Of a stretch of 64,000 bases of DNA, positions 36,197 to 48,602 are shown piece by piece. How positions within the stretch are numbered: the first letter of the stretch is position 1; every line of letters starts with the position of its first letter. Made by a program: the position numbers and the translations under genes. Where the stretch lies: contig ML978169.1 in the NCBI GenBank assembly GCA_010015745.1, positions 62,001-126,000 on the forward strand. Reading direction: 5' to 3'. Below the pieces are notes generated by a model that was not told where the DNA came from, made no database searches, and worked only from the letters and a program-made list of their open reading frames with translations. The DNA comes from Setomelanomma holmii. Taxonomy: Eukaryota; Ascomycota; Dothideomycetes; Pleosporales; Phaeosphaeriaceae.

Positions 36197-36670
36197 TATT
36201 TTCCTTGACTGAGAGGGAGTCAAGCCGGTTCTATTAGGGATGGTTGTGCTATGGTCAGTCACCGCCAACATTACTGGTACTGCAATCCTGGTACTGCAAT
36301 CATCGAGGAGGACAGATAAGCATATGCTATTTGATGAAACAAGCTGAATAGGATACTTGGAAATAGTAGCAATCCGTACACCAGCTTAAGCAATGAGCGC
36401 ACTTGAAAAAGAACATCGATTTGACTTGACCGTCTGGTATCTGAAGGTGTTCAAACGCCGGTGTGTATGAAATGCAAACTTGTGATGATGTGAGGGAAAT
36501 ACGGCGAGCACAATATTTGGGCAGTGCTCCGCAAGCAACTTGGAAGTGGAAACACACCACACATGGTCCAGCAGGGACCCTCCCCTGCGACTATGATTCG
36601 TCTTTTTCGCTCCTCTCGATGGAAGTCGCCGCTCCCTCTGCGCTCAACAGCCCGGTCCGTGCCGCTCCGC
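36197..36670. other. Convergent 3' flanks
   Basis: Lies between the ends of the unknown gene and the zinc-ribbon gene. Nothing recognised. Confidence 0.5.
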
Positions 36671-37138
36671 TCACTTGTACTGCGGCACACCCTGCGGCGG
36701 TGGTCCGTAACCTGGCCCGCCGCCACCATGTCCGCCTTGTCCGCCGTGCATCATGACAGCTGGCGCTTGTCCCCCTCCTCCCTGTATTTGCTGCTGCACG
36801 TCTGGGCGGTACTTGATGTCTTGTCCGAAATGGCAGATGTGGCATCCAACTTCCTTGTATGGTTTGAGCGAGAAGGGGATGATGGGTACGAAGCAGAATG
36901 TGAACCATTCCCAGCGCTTCATTACCTGGTGGGGTGTAAGTAGGTGGGCAATTTGTGTGGAGGTGGAGACGATAGACGTACGCGACCGGAGAAATTACCG
37001 CAGTTTTGGCATTGTACAGTTATGTGTTCGGCGCCTTTGAGAGGTGAATTGAAGACTATGGCTTTGTTAGGCAAGAATTTGACTGGTGTGGACATATTGT
37101 GACGCACCGTGTGTTCCACATGTGAAGAAGAAGAACAT
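36671..37138 (-). CDS. Small fungal zinc-ribbon protein
   Basis: Three exons (37138-37108, 37055-36982, 36925-36671) with 52- and 56-bp introns give 119 residues. It starts MFFFFTCGTH, then has two Cys pairs, CQNCGN and CHICHF, separated by a hydrophobic block (WFTFCFVPIIPFSLKPY). This is the layout of a widespread fungal zinc-ribbon family of unknown function; the paired CxxC knuckles likely hold one zinc ion and the hydrophobic middle may dip into a membrane, as in LITAF-like proteins. The tail is Gly-rich (GGQGGHGGGGPGYG). Function is unknown. None of its lengths or motifs look damaged. Confidence 0.82.
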
Positions 37139-37811
37139 GGCTTTGAGAAGTGTGCACTTTGCGAGTGCGCCGAGGAGAGTGCAGTCTCTGGATTGTGGAG
37201 AGGTAGAGCTATGCGCGTGCTTCTAGAGACGGGAGACGCAGACCAAAGATGTGGTGGTCGGATTAGAGGGTCGTAGTAGTTGTCACGACCCTACTAGTTG
37301 GCGGTAATAATAAGTGGTAGGTGGAATGAGGGCAGGTCAAGGCAAGATGGAGGCAAGAGGCGTGCTGATGGTGTTATGCGACTCGCGACAAGGGCATTGG
37401 CGCCCAGAGACATGCGTCACCACACGCATCGCTCAGCCACACTTCCAAGGCTGGTCTGTGCTTCATCGATGTACATCGGCCATTGGACGTCACTTGGTAC
37501 CTGACATAGGCGAAGACGATTGAATGACGGGTATTGACCTTATTATGGATTTTTGAGCTGTGACCGGCCTTCACTTTATGTTCAGTACGAGGAGACCTTC
37601 CTGTGTATCTGCTTTCAAGACACGACTACCTCCTCGCCGAACGCCCCAGGAGTAGGTCATGAAGAAGACAGCAGAGAGTGCCCTTGAAACCACCGTCTAG
37701 CTACTGGTAGCTAGGACGCCGTAGTCAACAAACCGGAAGGTAGAATCTGGCAACTGGTGCCTAGGAATGGTCGACAACCTTCACCCATTCGAACATTCGG
37801 AACATATCGTC
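37139..37811. other. Intergenic region
   Basis: Promoter of the zinc-ribbon gene and 3' flank of the dynein light chain gene, both on the minus strand. No gene recognised. Confidence 0.5.
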
Positions 37812-38369
37812 TCACTGCGTCTTGAACAGCAAGATGGCGCAATGTCCGAGGTAGAAGTAGATGAAATGCTTGGTCTCTGCACGTTGTTAGGCGGAGACCG
37901 TGCTTGACAGATTGATTAGACAACCTACCATGGGTGACAAAGCTGCCAAAGTTGCGGCCAACGATGCAATGCCATGTCGCACCTTTGCGGCTGTCGAACT
38001 TTTCGAAGATTAGTGTGATGCCTTTGCACAGTGATGAGAGCCTACTGACCTCCTTCTTGATGAACTGTGCAATGTCCTTTTCAATGGTGAACTGATCCAT
38101 GGCCTGCTGTGCTACACGCGGTCAGTGTTGCCGCTAACCGAAGTTGGGACTCGACAGACGTACCAACTTCGATGGCCTCGTTCTGCATCTCTTCGCTCTA
38201 CAAGGACTAGTCAGTAACTACGAATCTCATGAGTTCATGTGACAATACCATATCCGCAGATTTAATCTGGGCTGCGTGCACGGTTAGCTCGGTGTACTAG
38301 ACAATGCAGGAGCACAAACATAGGGGTCTCACCTTCCTGCTTGTGCGTGTCCGACTTTTCGCTAGCCAT
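37812..38369 (-). CDS. Dynein light chain LC8 (DYNLL type)
   Basis: Six short exons (38369-38333, 38271-38249, 38197-38164, 38111-38050, 37998-37929, 37876-37812) split by five introns of 51-61 bp give 96 residues, the standard LC8 size plus a short tail at the N-terminus. Family blocks are AQIKSADMSEEMQNEAIEVA, FTIEKDIAQFIKKEFDSRKG, TWHCIVGRNFGSFVTHETKH and FIYFYLGHCAILLFK. LC8 is a homodimeric hub that clamps short peptide motifs of dynein intermediate chain, nucleoporins and others. Five introns in under 300 coding bases is intron-dense but usual for fungal LC8 genes. Exon lengths keep frame, so the model is well supported. Confidence 0.96.
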
Positions 38370-38665
38370 GGTGTCGTCTTTGATTCAAGGTTCTTCTGGG
38401 ATGAAGGGATTAGCGTGCTCGTTTGCGGGCGGCTGGATTGAAGTTGAGTTGAGGGCGTCTGTCGATATGGCGTGGTCGTAATGTTTGGGCTGATACCGCG
38501 GGAGTGGGCAAGTGCCGCCGAGCGGTCTTCCGCGCTAGCGCCGGGTCTAGTGTGGAGACTTGTGTAAATTTTGGAGAGCGACGCTGACAGCTTCCTCACA
38601 ACTTCACGTGAAATGTGCTGAGCCCACCTACACTCTCCCTCATGCCCCATAGCACGACTGTAGCC
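38370..38665. promoter_or_regulatory. Compact divergent promoter between LC8 and MRD1
   Basis: Only 296 bp separate the two start codons, so both promoters and leaders must share this DNA. No TATA box is evident. Confidence 0.6.
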
Positions 38666-41491
38666 ATGGAGTCGTCGCGCATATTCCTGCGCGGCCTGCC
38701 GCCGCGGTTCAGCGAGGAAGACGTGCGCAAACACTTCTCCAAGTTCCCCGTCACCGACGTCAAGTTCTTCCCCCACCGCCGCATTGGCTATGTCGGCTAC
38801 AAGACGCCCGAAGACGCAGCAAAGGCCGTCAAGTACTTCAACAAGACCTTCATCAACCTCACCAAGATCTACGCCGAGATCGCGCGGCCGGTGAGCATTA
38901 CCTGCGACTCCACATGGGCGACTTGCGCTTACAATCTGGCAGATTGCCGACAAAGAGTTGCCCAAATCGCGACGCCAGCAACGGCTGGAGAACACTGCGC
39001 CCAAGACCGATGACTACATAGCACCGCTGCAAGAGAACGCCCTCAAGCGCAAGCGAGAACAGGCCGAGCAGGAGCAAGACCCTAAGCTGAAAGAGTTTCT
39101 GCAGGTCTACCAGCCGCCCTCGCAGACCAACATCTGGACAAACGGCGACTCGCAGATTGGTGCTCCAACAGCTGCAGTCGAAAATCCTGTTGAGCAGCTC
39201 GCAGCTCCAGAGGATGAGAGTGACGACGATTACCAGGTCATCACGAAAAAGCCAAAGGCCACAAGCAAGATTCCCGAGCAGCCAATCTGGAGCAAGCACC
39301 CAGAAGTGTCGGCAGGTCTTATAGACCCAATCCACAAGACTCCACCGCCCACAGACGAAGTCGAACGCGATGATGAAGCCACTACAAATGACCGCGGCGC
39401 AGTATCCGATATTGACTGGCTGCGCTCACGAACGAACAGAGTTCTCGACCTGGTCGAAGCCGATGAAGAGTCTTTGGTGGAAGCGTCAATGCCTGATGTC
39501 CAACCACAAACCTATCAACAAACCCTGCCAGCAGCGCCGAAAGAACAGCACAAGACCGTGCAGTCCAAACAGCAGCCAACTGAGATTGAGTCATCATCCG
39601 AAGTGGACAAAATACGAGACACAGGCAGACTATACCTCCGCAATCTACATTTCGACGTCACAGAAGATGAGCTTCGCGAGCACTTTTCCAAGTTTGGGCA
39701 GCTTGAGGAGGTACGTTTATCATTCGTTTTTTTTTTTGGACGACTCGCGCAATGATGAACATCCAAGATAGGGACAACTGATGCTCAGCAAATGAGGTTG
39801 ACCGGGAGAGTATTTTAGTAGATGTCTCTCTTATCTGATATTGCCGTAACCCCAATCTACACGACCATCATTTTGGCCAGCTTCAGCTGCTAATACTTGC
39901 AGGTACATGTACCTCTAAAGAAGAGTGATGGAAAGGGCAAGGGTTTTGCTTTCATCCAGTTCAAGGAGCCCGATCAAGCTGTCGAAGCGTACGACGACAT
40001 CGACGGAACGATATTTCAGGGCCGCCTCCTTCACATCATTTCTGCCAAAGCCAAGAAAGACACTACTCTCAATGAGTATGAGATCTCAAAGCTTCCCCTC
40101 AAGAAGCAAAAAGAAATACGACGGAAACAGGACGCGACAAAAGCTGCGTTCATTTGGAACTCTCTATATCTTAATGTACGTGTGCAGTGCGCAATTTTTT
40201 TTACTTGTCCACTAACGAACGGCTAGGCGGACGCAGTCATGTCAACTATCGCGAATCGCATGGGCATTAGCAAAGCCGAGTTGCTCGATCCGACCTCGTC
40301 TGATGCAGCGGTGAAGCAGGCTCACGCTGAGACACATATAATTCATGAAACCAAATCGTATTTCGCGCGGCATGGCGTCGACTTAGAAGCTTTCCAAAAG
40401 CGCAGCAAAGGCGACCTAGCCATTCTCGTGAAGAACATACCGCACGGTGTAGGCGCCGACGAAATGCGTAAATTGTTTGAGGAGCATGGTACAGTTACCA
40501 AATTTCTCATGCCACCAACTGGAATGACCGCGATCATTGAATTTTCGAATGTCGCACAAGCTAAGACAGCCTTCATGTCTCTCTCATACAGGAAGATGAA
40601 GGACTCTATTCTGTACCTCGAGAAGGCTCCGAAGGATTTGTTCAAAGAAGGTGCGATCGCTGTGTCACCAGAAGTCGCTTCCTCGAGGAAGTCGGCTACG
40701 AAGCTATCTGCTAGTGACCTGCTGGTGGAGGATCAGAAGCCAGATTCGTCGTATACAGCCACATTGTACGTGCGGAATCTGAACTTCTCCACGACTACGG
40801 AGCGGCTCACTGAGGCCTTCAAACCAATGGCCGGCTTCCGCAGCGCCAAAGTTAAGACGAAAGTTGACCCCAAACGTGGCGTGCTCTCCATGGGCTTCGG
40901 ATTCGTTGAATTCACCAACGCTGACACAGCATCTGCGGCCTTGAAGACAATGGACGGTCATGATCTAGAGGGACACAAGCTGCAGATTAAAGCTTCCCTT
41001 AAGGGTGCGGATGCTGCCGAGGAACGTCGCAAGGAGGATGCGGCTAAGAAGGCGGCGAGCACCAAGATTATCATCAAGAACTTGCCATTCGAGGCTGGTG
41101 TAAGGACTCTTTATTGCCCCCATTTTATTCAATAGTCCGCTAATGTATGTTGCAGAAGAAGGATGTTCGCGCTCTGTTCACCCCTTACGGCCAACTTCGG
41201 TCAGTAAGGGTTCCGAAGAAGTTCGATTCATCCTCACGTGGCTTCGGTTTCGCTGAGTTCACCACGAAACGCGATGCTGTCAACGCCATGAATGCATTGA
41301 AAAATACCCATCTGCTAGGTCGACACTTAGTTCTCGCTTTTGCAGACACTGAATCGGATGATCCGGAGGCAGAGCTTGAGAAGATGCAGCAGAAGGTGGG
41401 CGCACAGGCCAACAAAGTCGCACTACAGCGCCTCACAGAAGGCGGTCGTAAAAAGTTTAACGTAGCAGGTACCGACGACCTAAATGAATGA
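38666..41491 (+). CDS. MRD1: MRD1/RBM19-type multiple RRM protein for 18S rRNA maturation
   Basis: Five exons (38666-38890, 38943-39710, 39903-40175, 40227-41099, 41156-41491) give about 824 residues. The first RRM starts at the N-terminus (SRIFLRGLPPRFSEEDVRKHF), followed by IADKELPKSRRQQ, a family hallmark, and an acidic/basic linker. Further RRMs are seen at GRLYLRNLHFDVTEDELREHF, LAILVKNIPHGVGADEMRKLF, ATLYVRNLNFSTTTERLTEAF and TKIIIKNLPFEAGKKDVRALF, five in all as in yeast Mrd1. The protein binds pre-rRNA in the small-subunit processome in the nucleolus. Start choice: the ATG at 38666 sits right before the first RRM; an upstream in-frame ATG would add 17 residues. Intron 2 is 192 bp and longer than its neighbours. 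Confidence 0.95.
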
Positions 41492-42393
41492 GCGCGAGCG
41501 CAAGCGCGAGTGTGTACCGGCAGGAGCCTTGGATGGGCGCGACACGATCAGGCTTGCCTTGACGCAAGAGACGAGGCCGCCCTTGACCGCGGAGTACTCA
41601 AAGCAGCATCACTATGACCCCTCCGCTTTCGAAGGCTATATCTAGGTCACCGTGTGGTAAGCTGTGTCAATTCGCATCTACCGCGGTCTGAATCAATGGG
41701 CATGGCCACCACACCGCGTTTCAGATTGCAGTAAAACACGAGGAGTAAGGCAGCCACAAACGAGACGTTTGTCGATCATACAAGCTCGGCTCGACTTTGT
41801 TGTTCGCGACCACTGACATTCATTCTTGTTCAAAGCATTCCATGCCAGTTCTCTCTTGCACACGTCCAATCAGATGACGATTGATCCATCGGTAGTCGGC
41901 CGAAGCCCTTGCTCCCACTACTAACGAGGCGATATTTACCATTCCAGTAGTCGAAGAAATCGTCGAGGCAGCAATTACTTGCGCAACAAGCGAAATGGCG
42001 ATGTGTTGGCGACTTCGTTGACAGTGGAAAGCGTGCTATCCTAATCTTATGGTAATGGCCATGTCACCCTGTTGACCGACCTTCGGGCCACATGTAGCAT
42101 AGCGGGTACTCCCAGCGTACCCATCTCCTGGTCGCCCTGGGAGGACGACAAATCTAGTTCTGCCTGCCAAGCAGGTCTCCTGCCTGATGGTCGGTCATCT
42201 GGACCCTATTTTATATCGTTGCAACATCTGCATATCTCACTTCGCCACATACTCTTCGATACATTCTCTTCTTCCTCTTTCACCACAATCCGTCACTCAT
42301 TGCGCCAACTGCCTCGACACTCGTTTCATAGTCCCTCATTCTTATCCTGGCATTGCATTTTTGGTGTTTTCTTTTTGCATACCATAGCCGGCC
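41492..42393. other. Intergenic region and leader of the TEA-factor gene
   Basis: Pyrimidine-rich from about 42230 to 42370, as in fungal promoters or leaders. No supported gene. Confidence 0.45.
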
Positions 42394-45300
42394 ATGGAAC
42401 TTCAACAACATCGATCATGCGTGCTACCCAACAGCGCAACAGAATTGGAGGGCACATCACTTGACACATCACAGCAACGTGCTGTTTTTCAGGAACGGTC
42501 AGCAAACTGGCCACATGATTTCAACGCGCATAATCTGCCCGTACAGAAGCGGTCGCAGACGTCCAGTCCTACAGCAAATACCTACGCTCGGCGAACTGCT
42601 CCTGTGGGCATTACTTTACCGGCAATTTTCACGCACAACATATCGGCCTGGCCGGAATTGGCGCTGAGAGGTCTGAGAAACAAGTCGAATATGAGCTCAA
42701 GCGACTGTATCGTATGCTTCAGCGATCGGACAAGTATCAAAAGTACCGAGAGAAGCAGCCCGTCATGACGGTGGCTGAGGTGTTGGCAAAGGAGGCCAGG
42801 GAATTAGCCGAACAGCAGGCCAGAGAAGCAGAGAGGGTGGCAAGAGGGGACCCTAAAAAGAAGGCGGGGAGGGATGAGAAGGACAAAGCAGTGTAGCCCG
42901 AATTCCTTGAGCATGCTTTTTGGAAAGGTAAGTCGTCAAACGCCCGTGCTACAATGACCACCCCTGCGCACGCGTTGATTCTTGAAGTCGTGTATGGCGT
43001 TTGTCATCTTTGCTCCGATAGCGACGCTCGCGGCTAACAGCACGCTAGCATTGGTCCGATGGCCTCCCATGGGCCGGAAGAAGCACATGCTTGACGGTGC
43101 CCTTCGCGGTCGGAACGAATTGATACAAGACTCGATAAGAAGAGACACAGGGATCACACGCGATCGAAAACAAGTCTCGAGCCATCTGCAGGTGCTCAAG
43201 CAACATCTTGCCAACTTGCCAGCCGGTAAGTGATCTTTAAATTCACAATCAAATATATCGAACCTGCGGTCAGACTTTGTTGGGACAAGTTTCGATACTG
43301 GCCGTGTTCGTTCCGTGGACTACTCTCAACAATCACGCCATGGAACATCAGAAAATGGTTTGGCTGACGCGGCCTCCCACAGTGCTCGTCTATATGGCTG
43401 CGCCAGAAGAAGACAAGAAGCGACACAGAGCGCGAGAGTCCTCACATGCGTATCAACTGACCCATCTGCGTGAGCGCCATCATGCGCAACGCACTGCCTC
43501 CGCTGCTAGATATGACTACCACGCTCCCAACGCGCAAGCTCGACCCACGCTAATATATTCTTCCTACGCATACGGTCCTACTGCTAGTCGAGTCGGGGAG
43601 ACTTCTGCTTCGCCCTACTCGATTGCCAACTTCACCATGCTCGCCAGCGCCGACGAGGAGACTGTGCACTCCTTTACCCGATTAGCCTCGGATGGCAGGA
43701 TTAACGATCTCAACGTCACCGACGTTGCATGCTGGCGACGACAGTATCCCGAGTTCGACTTTCTACAGCGGCAGATGGAATCTTGGGCGTCAGAAGGTCG
43801 TCATATTTTGGTCTGCGATGCATCCATGAATGTGATGACAGAGGTCCGGCCAAACGCACACCTACTCATCGACTTCAATCTTCATACCCAACGAGATCTA
43901 TCGGTATACGAATCTGTGGAGTGTACCACCCGCTTCTTCGATAGTGGCGATCCGTCGCCCAACCCTCACCTCGATGGTGCTGCGGCACGTGATCTCAAAG
44001 AGCACAGAACTTCTTGCAAGTTCGAAGCAAGTGAGCCAAATGTGTGTGGCTCTGAGGGTTGTTTGACTATTGCATTTGGATCCAATTTCTGGGTCAATCG
44101 GATGACAAGGTACCAGAGTCTAAGACACCGAGACGAGAAGAGCGTGGCAAGTTCTCTCTTATGTCTTACGGCGACGCAAGATATCTACGGTATCAGGCCA
44201 GAGACGGGCGATGCTGAATGCATACTCACGATACTGTGGAGGTTCGCGCAGACCCGAAATTCTGCTGAAGTAGGTAGCATGAAGTGGCGAGCAGTCAGCT
44301 TTAATACACGCACAACCGGATCCATCGATCAAAGGTGGTTCAAAAGGGAGGCGGAAAGCACTGGCATTCTCTTGGGGTTGGAAGATGGTCATGACGGATC
44401 CCTGGAGCACTGTTCGACGGCAGCACCTCGAGCGCCGCCATCTTACCACCGGATCGCACAGCATCACTTCGACTACACACGTCCACATTCGCCCACTCAC
44501 CTGTACAACCTAAATGCTTCCGAACATGAGCAACCACCACAACTTCAACTTGACATCCTTGCTTCGATGCAGCCGGATCTAGAGCATCCACAGACTTCGG
44601 CGGCCCCAAGTGCGTCAACGGATTACTCCCAGCAAAGTCTTCCTGATATGTCCCACAACCAAGACACAGTGGGTATCTATGCAAACGATTCCAACGACTT
44701 CGACTTCCACGGTGGCCACATCACCATATCTGGAGCTTTCGAGCCTGCCATCAACCTTGCCGCATACGGGAGTTTTGCCAGCCAGAGCGCAGGCTTGGAC
44801 GGCTTGCATGCGCTCGCCGGACTCGATTATGATGGTTATAGCCTGGGTCTGGCTTGCGCAGATAGCAATGAGCTTGTTGATGTGGGTGTGGACAACAGTC
44901 TCCAGAATGGCGATCTGGCCTGCTATCCGACCAACCAAATTGGCACCATACCAACCTCATACCATCACTTGAGAATGCCGCCGAAAAGTATCACACATAT
45001 ATGAACCATAGTCAAACAACCAACGGCCATGGCGGAATGCATACCCAGCAAACTTTGGCGGGTCCTAGTCCGGCTTTGACGCAAGGCGAGAAGCTTGTGG
45101 CTCATGGTCTCCAGGACGCGCACATCAACGTGAACCCAAGTCTTTGGAATTTGCAAAGCCCTTTCCATGAGGACACTGCTGGTGGCGCCAGTGATTCTGT
45201 AGATTGTCGAAAGGACAGCGCTGTGCATGGTCATGGAGTCGGGCTTGGGATAGGAATGTTGGAAATGATTGAGAGGGACCAGAGGGCACGAAGATATTAG
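42394..45300 (+). pseudogene. TEA/ATTS-domain regulator (AbaA/TEC1-like) with an in-frame TAG in the TEA domain
   Basis: A five-exon model (42394-42603, 42669-42927, 43049-43225, 43383-44834, 44906-45300) keeps frame throughout and gives 830 codons. The TEA domain begins in exon 2 (AV-stop-PEFLEHAFWK) and continues in exon 3 with ALVRWPPMGRKKHMLDG, RGRNELIQDSI and the DNA-contacting helix RKQVSSHLQVLK. TAG at 42894-42896 sits where TEA domains carry a nearly invariant Trp. Everything after it still reads as a coherent protein, including a C-terminus joined by a 71-bp intron (NWHHTNLIPSLENAAEKYH). TEA factors such as AbaA control conidiation and Tec1 controls filamentation. The gene may be recently dead, an assembly artefact or read through. 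The first intron and the 157-bp third intron are my inference; the rest is firmer. Confidence 0.72.
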
Positions 45301-46295
45301 GCACGCTCTTCCGATCGATCATGAAACTAATGCAGAGGATGCCTACCGAATGACGCCTCCGGGCAAACGACTATATGACTTGAATACAGCCACGAAAACA
45401 GATATGAATAGTCGAAGTAATGATAATAGATTTCCGAATGTCAGACCTGTATGTCTCATGTCTCAGAACCCTCTGGAACATGGCGCCGAGTGTCTTGCAT
45501 CTTAGACCTGGAGTCCGGGCGAACCGCTGAGCTATAGGTATAGTGGCGTCGGGCGGCCATGTGGTGGTTGTGCAATGATCCGAAAGGACACTCCTTGCAC
45601 GCAGGCAAACATAAACAAGACCTGAAACGATGATGCTGAAATATGTGCCACTATAGCATGTTATGAGCTCATACGATTGCTTCACCTCGCGATTCATGTC
45701 CCACCTGCAGCTTGTGCTCCAGGCACATACAGCAGCAACGCAGACGTCCGACTGCACATGGCTCGACGCATGTCTATTGCTTGTCAAGCAACGCAGTCGG
45801 CGAATCCGATGTCATGCCCATGGCGTTGCGACCACAGACACCTGGAAAAGGACAAAGCTGGAGATGAATCGTATATCTCACTTCAATTCAGCACAACCTC
45901 ATCGGCTTGATAGCCACATACTCTTTGATGAGCGGAAGCAGAGCTCTCAAAGCAAGGATAAAGGTACGTCATGCACATATGTAGGGCTTCCAACGACTTC
46001 AATATTGTGTCGGGGTCGAGTTCGGAATTTGGAAAAGTCGCTTGCAGAATCGCGCCTGCGCAGTCTCACCGCAAAGCTCGGACAAACGCGTTGTCGCGCC
46101 ATCACATGCAGGCCCACCAAACGCCACCTGAGCAGCACGGTAGAAGATCCACCACAAAACGCAAACCATTGCAGACAATCATTACACCCATACTGCTCTA
46201 TATGAAGGCCAGTGCTTTGGAAAGTCTCAGCCATAACTTTTATCTCAAATCGTGCTTAAAATCCGGCTGCCAGTAAAAGGTCGCATTCATTCAAC
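45301..46295. other. Intergenic region
   Basis: 3' flank of the TEA-factor gene and promoter of the dsRBD-like gene. The 180-codon open frame at 45663-46205 plus has no family resemblance. Confidence 0.45.
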
Positions 46296-48006
46296 ATGCA
46301 GATTGAGCCCATTCCAATGCCCACGAGGGACAACATTCTACCTATTGCGAAGCTCGACGGAGTATTCAGCATGGAAGAGTTCCTCGCGGGGAATTCCGCC
46401 TATCAGGCTGCAAAGCTCGAGAACAAGACCGCAAAGCCGTCCATGAGGCCTTCAAGTGCACTCGGCCCTGTCGCGATTGGTGCGCGATCATCGAAAAACA
46501 TAATTGCCCTCAACGAGAAGTATCAAGCACTCGGCATTTCACAACCTCAGTTCACTTTTCGTGGATCTACCCTCAATGACTGGACCGGCGAAGTCAGCTT
46601 CCCAGGCCTTGACAAGGAATTACAAGGGATCAAGGACGATAAGCCGTATCTAAGCAAGCAAGAAGCGAAAGAAGGCTTGAGCGAGCGAGCACTGGAGATC
46701 TTGACGCGGCTCGAGAAGTCTGGTAGAGTCAAGAAGGTGGAAGCAGGTCAAGCTCGAACTTCGAAAAACGCGGTGGCGGTGCACGACAAGCACCAAAAAC
46801 TCGGGATTGCACAGCCTTTCTTCACGTACAATGGCAGCACCGAGTTCGGATGGAGTGCCGAGGTCACTTTCCCAGGTTTGGACACCATCGATCCTCCAAA
46901 GGACGACGCGCGCTATCCCAGCAAACAACTTGCCAGAGAGGCTCTGAGCAAGATGGTCTTAGAAGTGATTGAGCAGGCGGAGCAGGATGGTAAGGTTGAG
47001 CGAGCAAGCGCAGCCAGGAGCGTTGAGCTGCAAGCTTCCAAAGTCAAGGCAGAGCCTGGACCAAACTATCTGGGTCAGCTTCTTGGTACGTGGCAACACT
47101 CATGACCCTCGTATCCTATTCCTCTTTGTGCTGTTGGTCCCTGAATGCAGCGAGGACTTGACGATCTACACCGCTTTACAACAATGTGATGTGGAAACAT
47201 TACCAATTGGCACCAGTACTGACAGCAAAGCAGAATTCCAGCGTGCCACAGGTGGTCCACAGGCCACCTACGAAGACTATGCCGTTGGCACTCGCTTCAC
47301 GTGTCTCATCAAATTTGACAGCAACGGTGATTATCCAGAGAGTTTCGGATCACGAGAGTCTCTGCACACTTCCAAGAAAGCATCACGTCAAGAGGCTGCC
47401 CGCTATGCCGTCGACTATTTCAAAGCAAAAGGCCTCTGGCGTGATGATTGCACCGACGTTGGCGGCATCAAGAAGAAGCGGAAACCGCAGCCTGGCCGGC
47501 CAAAACTATTGTCCTCAGTATCAAACTCGTCTTCTCCCGACAGCCGACAAGCCAGCATCGCTTCAAGCTCGGCAGGAGTCTCATACCCCCAGCAGGTCGC
47601 TCGTCTCGCAGCTATTCTGTCACTACCTACGCCCGAGTGGCGCTACACTCCAAGCCCGGTCGATCCAAATTTCTACACGATCCAATGCTTCTTCAACGGC
47701 GCTGGCCAGCACCAAGGACCGATCGGTGAAGTTCGGAACGTTTTCGGCAAGAAGAAGGCCAAAGAAGAATGCGCAAGGTTGACGCTGGAGTACTTGAACG
47801 AGATACACGCGCATAGGATTGCGTATGGTCAGAGGATGATGGACGAGATCAATGGAGGAGAGGCAATGGTCAAGGGAGCTCTTGGCAAGCTGACGGAAGG
47901 CGAGAAAGAGGCTTTGGAGGCGCGAAAGAAGTTTGTGAGTGAGGTGGGAGGCGACAGCGACGACGAGATGGTGTTCGAAGATGCGGTGGAAGAGTGGGAG
48001 GCATAG
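46296..48006 (+). CDS. Protein with tandem dsRNA-binding-domain-like modules
   Basis: Two exons (46296-47085, 47234-48006) joined by a 148-bp intron give 520 residues. Modules 1 and 2 are clear copies of each other: SKNIIALNEKYQALGI..QFTFRGS..GEVSFPGLD..SKQEAKEGLSERALEIL and SKNAVAVHDKHQKLGI..FFTYNGS..AEVTFPGLD..SKQLAREALSKMVLEVI. Module 3 (GTRFTCLIKFDSNGDYPESF, then SKKASRQEAARYAVDYF) and module 4 (LPTPEWRYTPSPVDPNFYTI, then GKKKAKEECARLTLEYL) follow the same pattern. Helix-strand-strand-helix with an Ala-rich last helix after a Lys/Ser patch is the dsRBD plan. There is no RNase III, helicase or deaminase domain. A role in dsRNA recognition is inference; the modules could also be protein-binding dsRBD relatives. 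Confidence 0.7.
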
Positions 48007-48602
48007 GCAAAGAGTTTAAGGTAAGTCATTGAGTGCTAAGGATGCGCTTGAAACTTTGCGGTCGAACATAACTGTAAGGCGACAATCAAGATTGCATTAC
48101 TATAATGATCTGCCAAGGGGTGCTGTTAATGGATTGGCAATGCCTTGTGACTGGACGGCAACACCAAGACGGTGTGCCTTTGGACACCGGAAAGATACGG
48201 TACATCAAGTTTATCTTATTCTGCTACCCGGCCGACCATTATGATGCCTTGTGGTGAGATTCGTGGTCTTAGAAACGAAATACAGTCAATGGACACATCG
48301 AAGGAAGGACTCGAAGAAAACTGAAATCAGCATACTGCCTTTGCGAAAGCAAGCTCGTCCGTACAATAGAGTGACTTCAGACCTAGTGTGAGATTGTTTC
48401 ATCGCCGCTTCTCAATCCGTTCAATACATTGCCCCACCCGTGCAATCCGCCTGTTCGCATCTCTGACATCGAGCGGGCAGGGCACCGGCGTACGGAATCT
48501 GACATGCGCATCACCTATGCAACCCCGTTAACGCTGATTCGGATCCCTGTACACAATCACTTAGGAAACCATCAAATGATGTACCTGGGAAGAATGGGAG
48601 GT
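48007..48602. other. Convergent 3' flanks
   Basis: Between the dsRBD-like gene and the HMG-box gene, which converge. Nothing recognised. Confidence 0.5.

Noticed and set aside
38297..39004. 235-codon minus-strand open frame across the LC8/MRD1 promoter
   Set aside because: Antisense to MRD1 exon 1 and overlaps the first LC8 exon; no domain.
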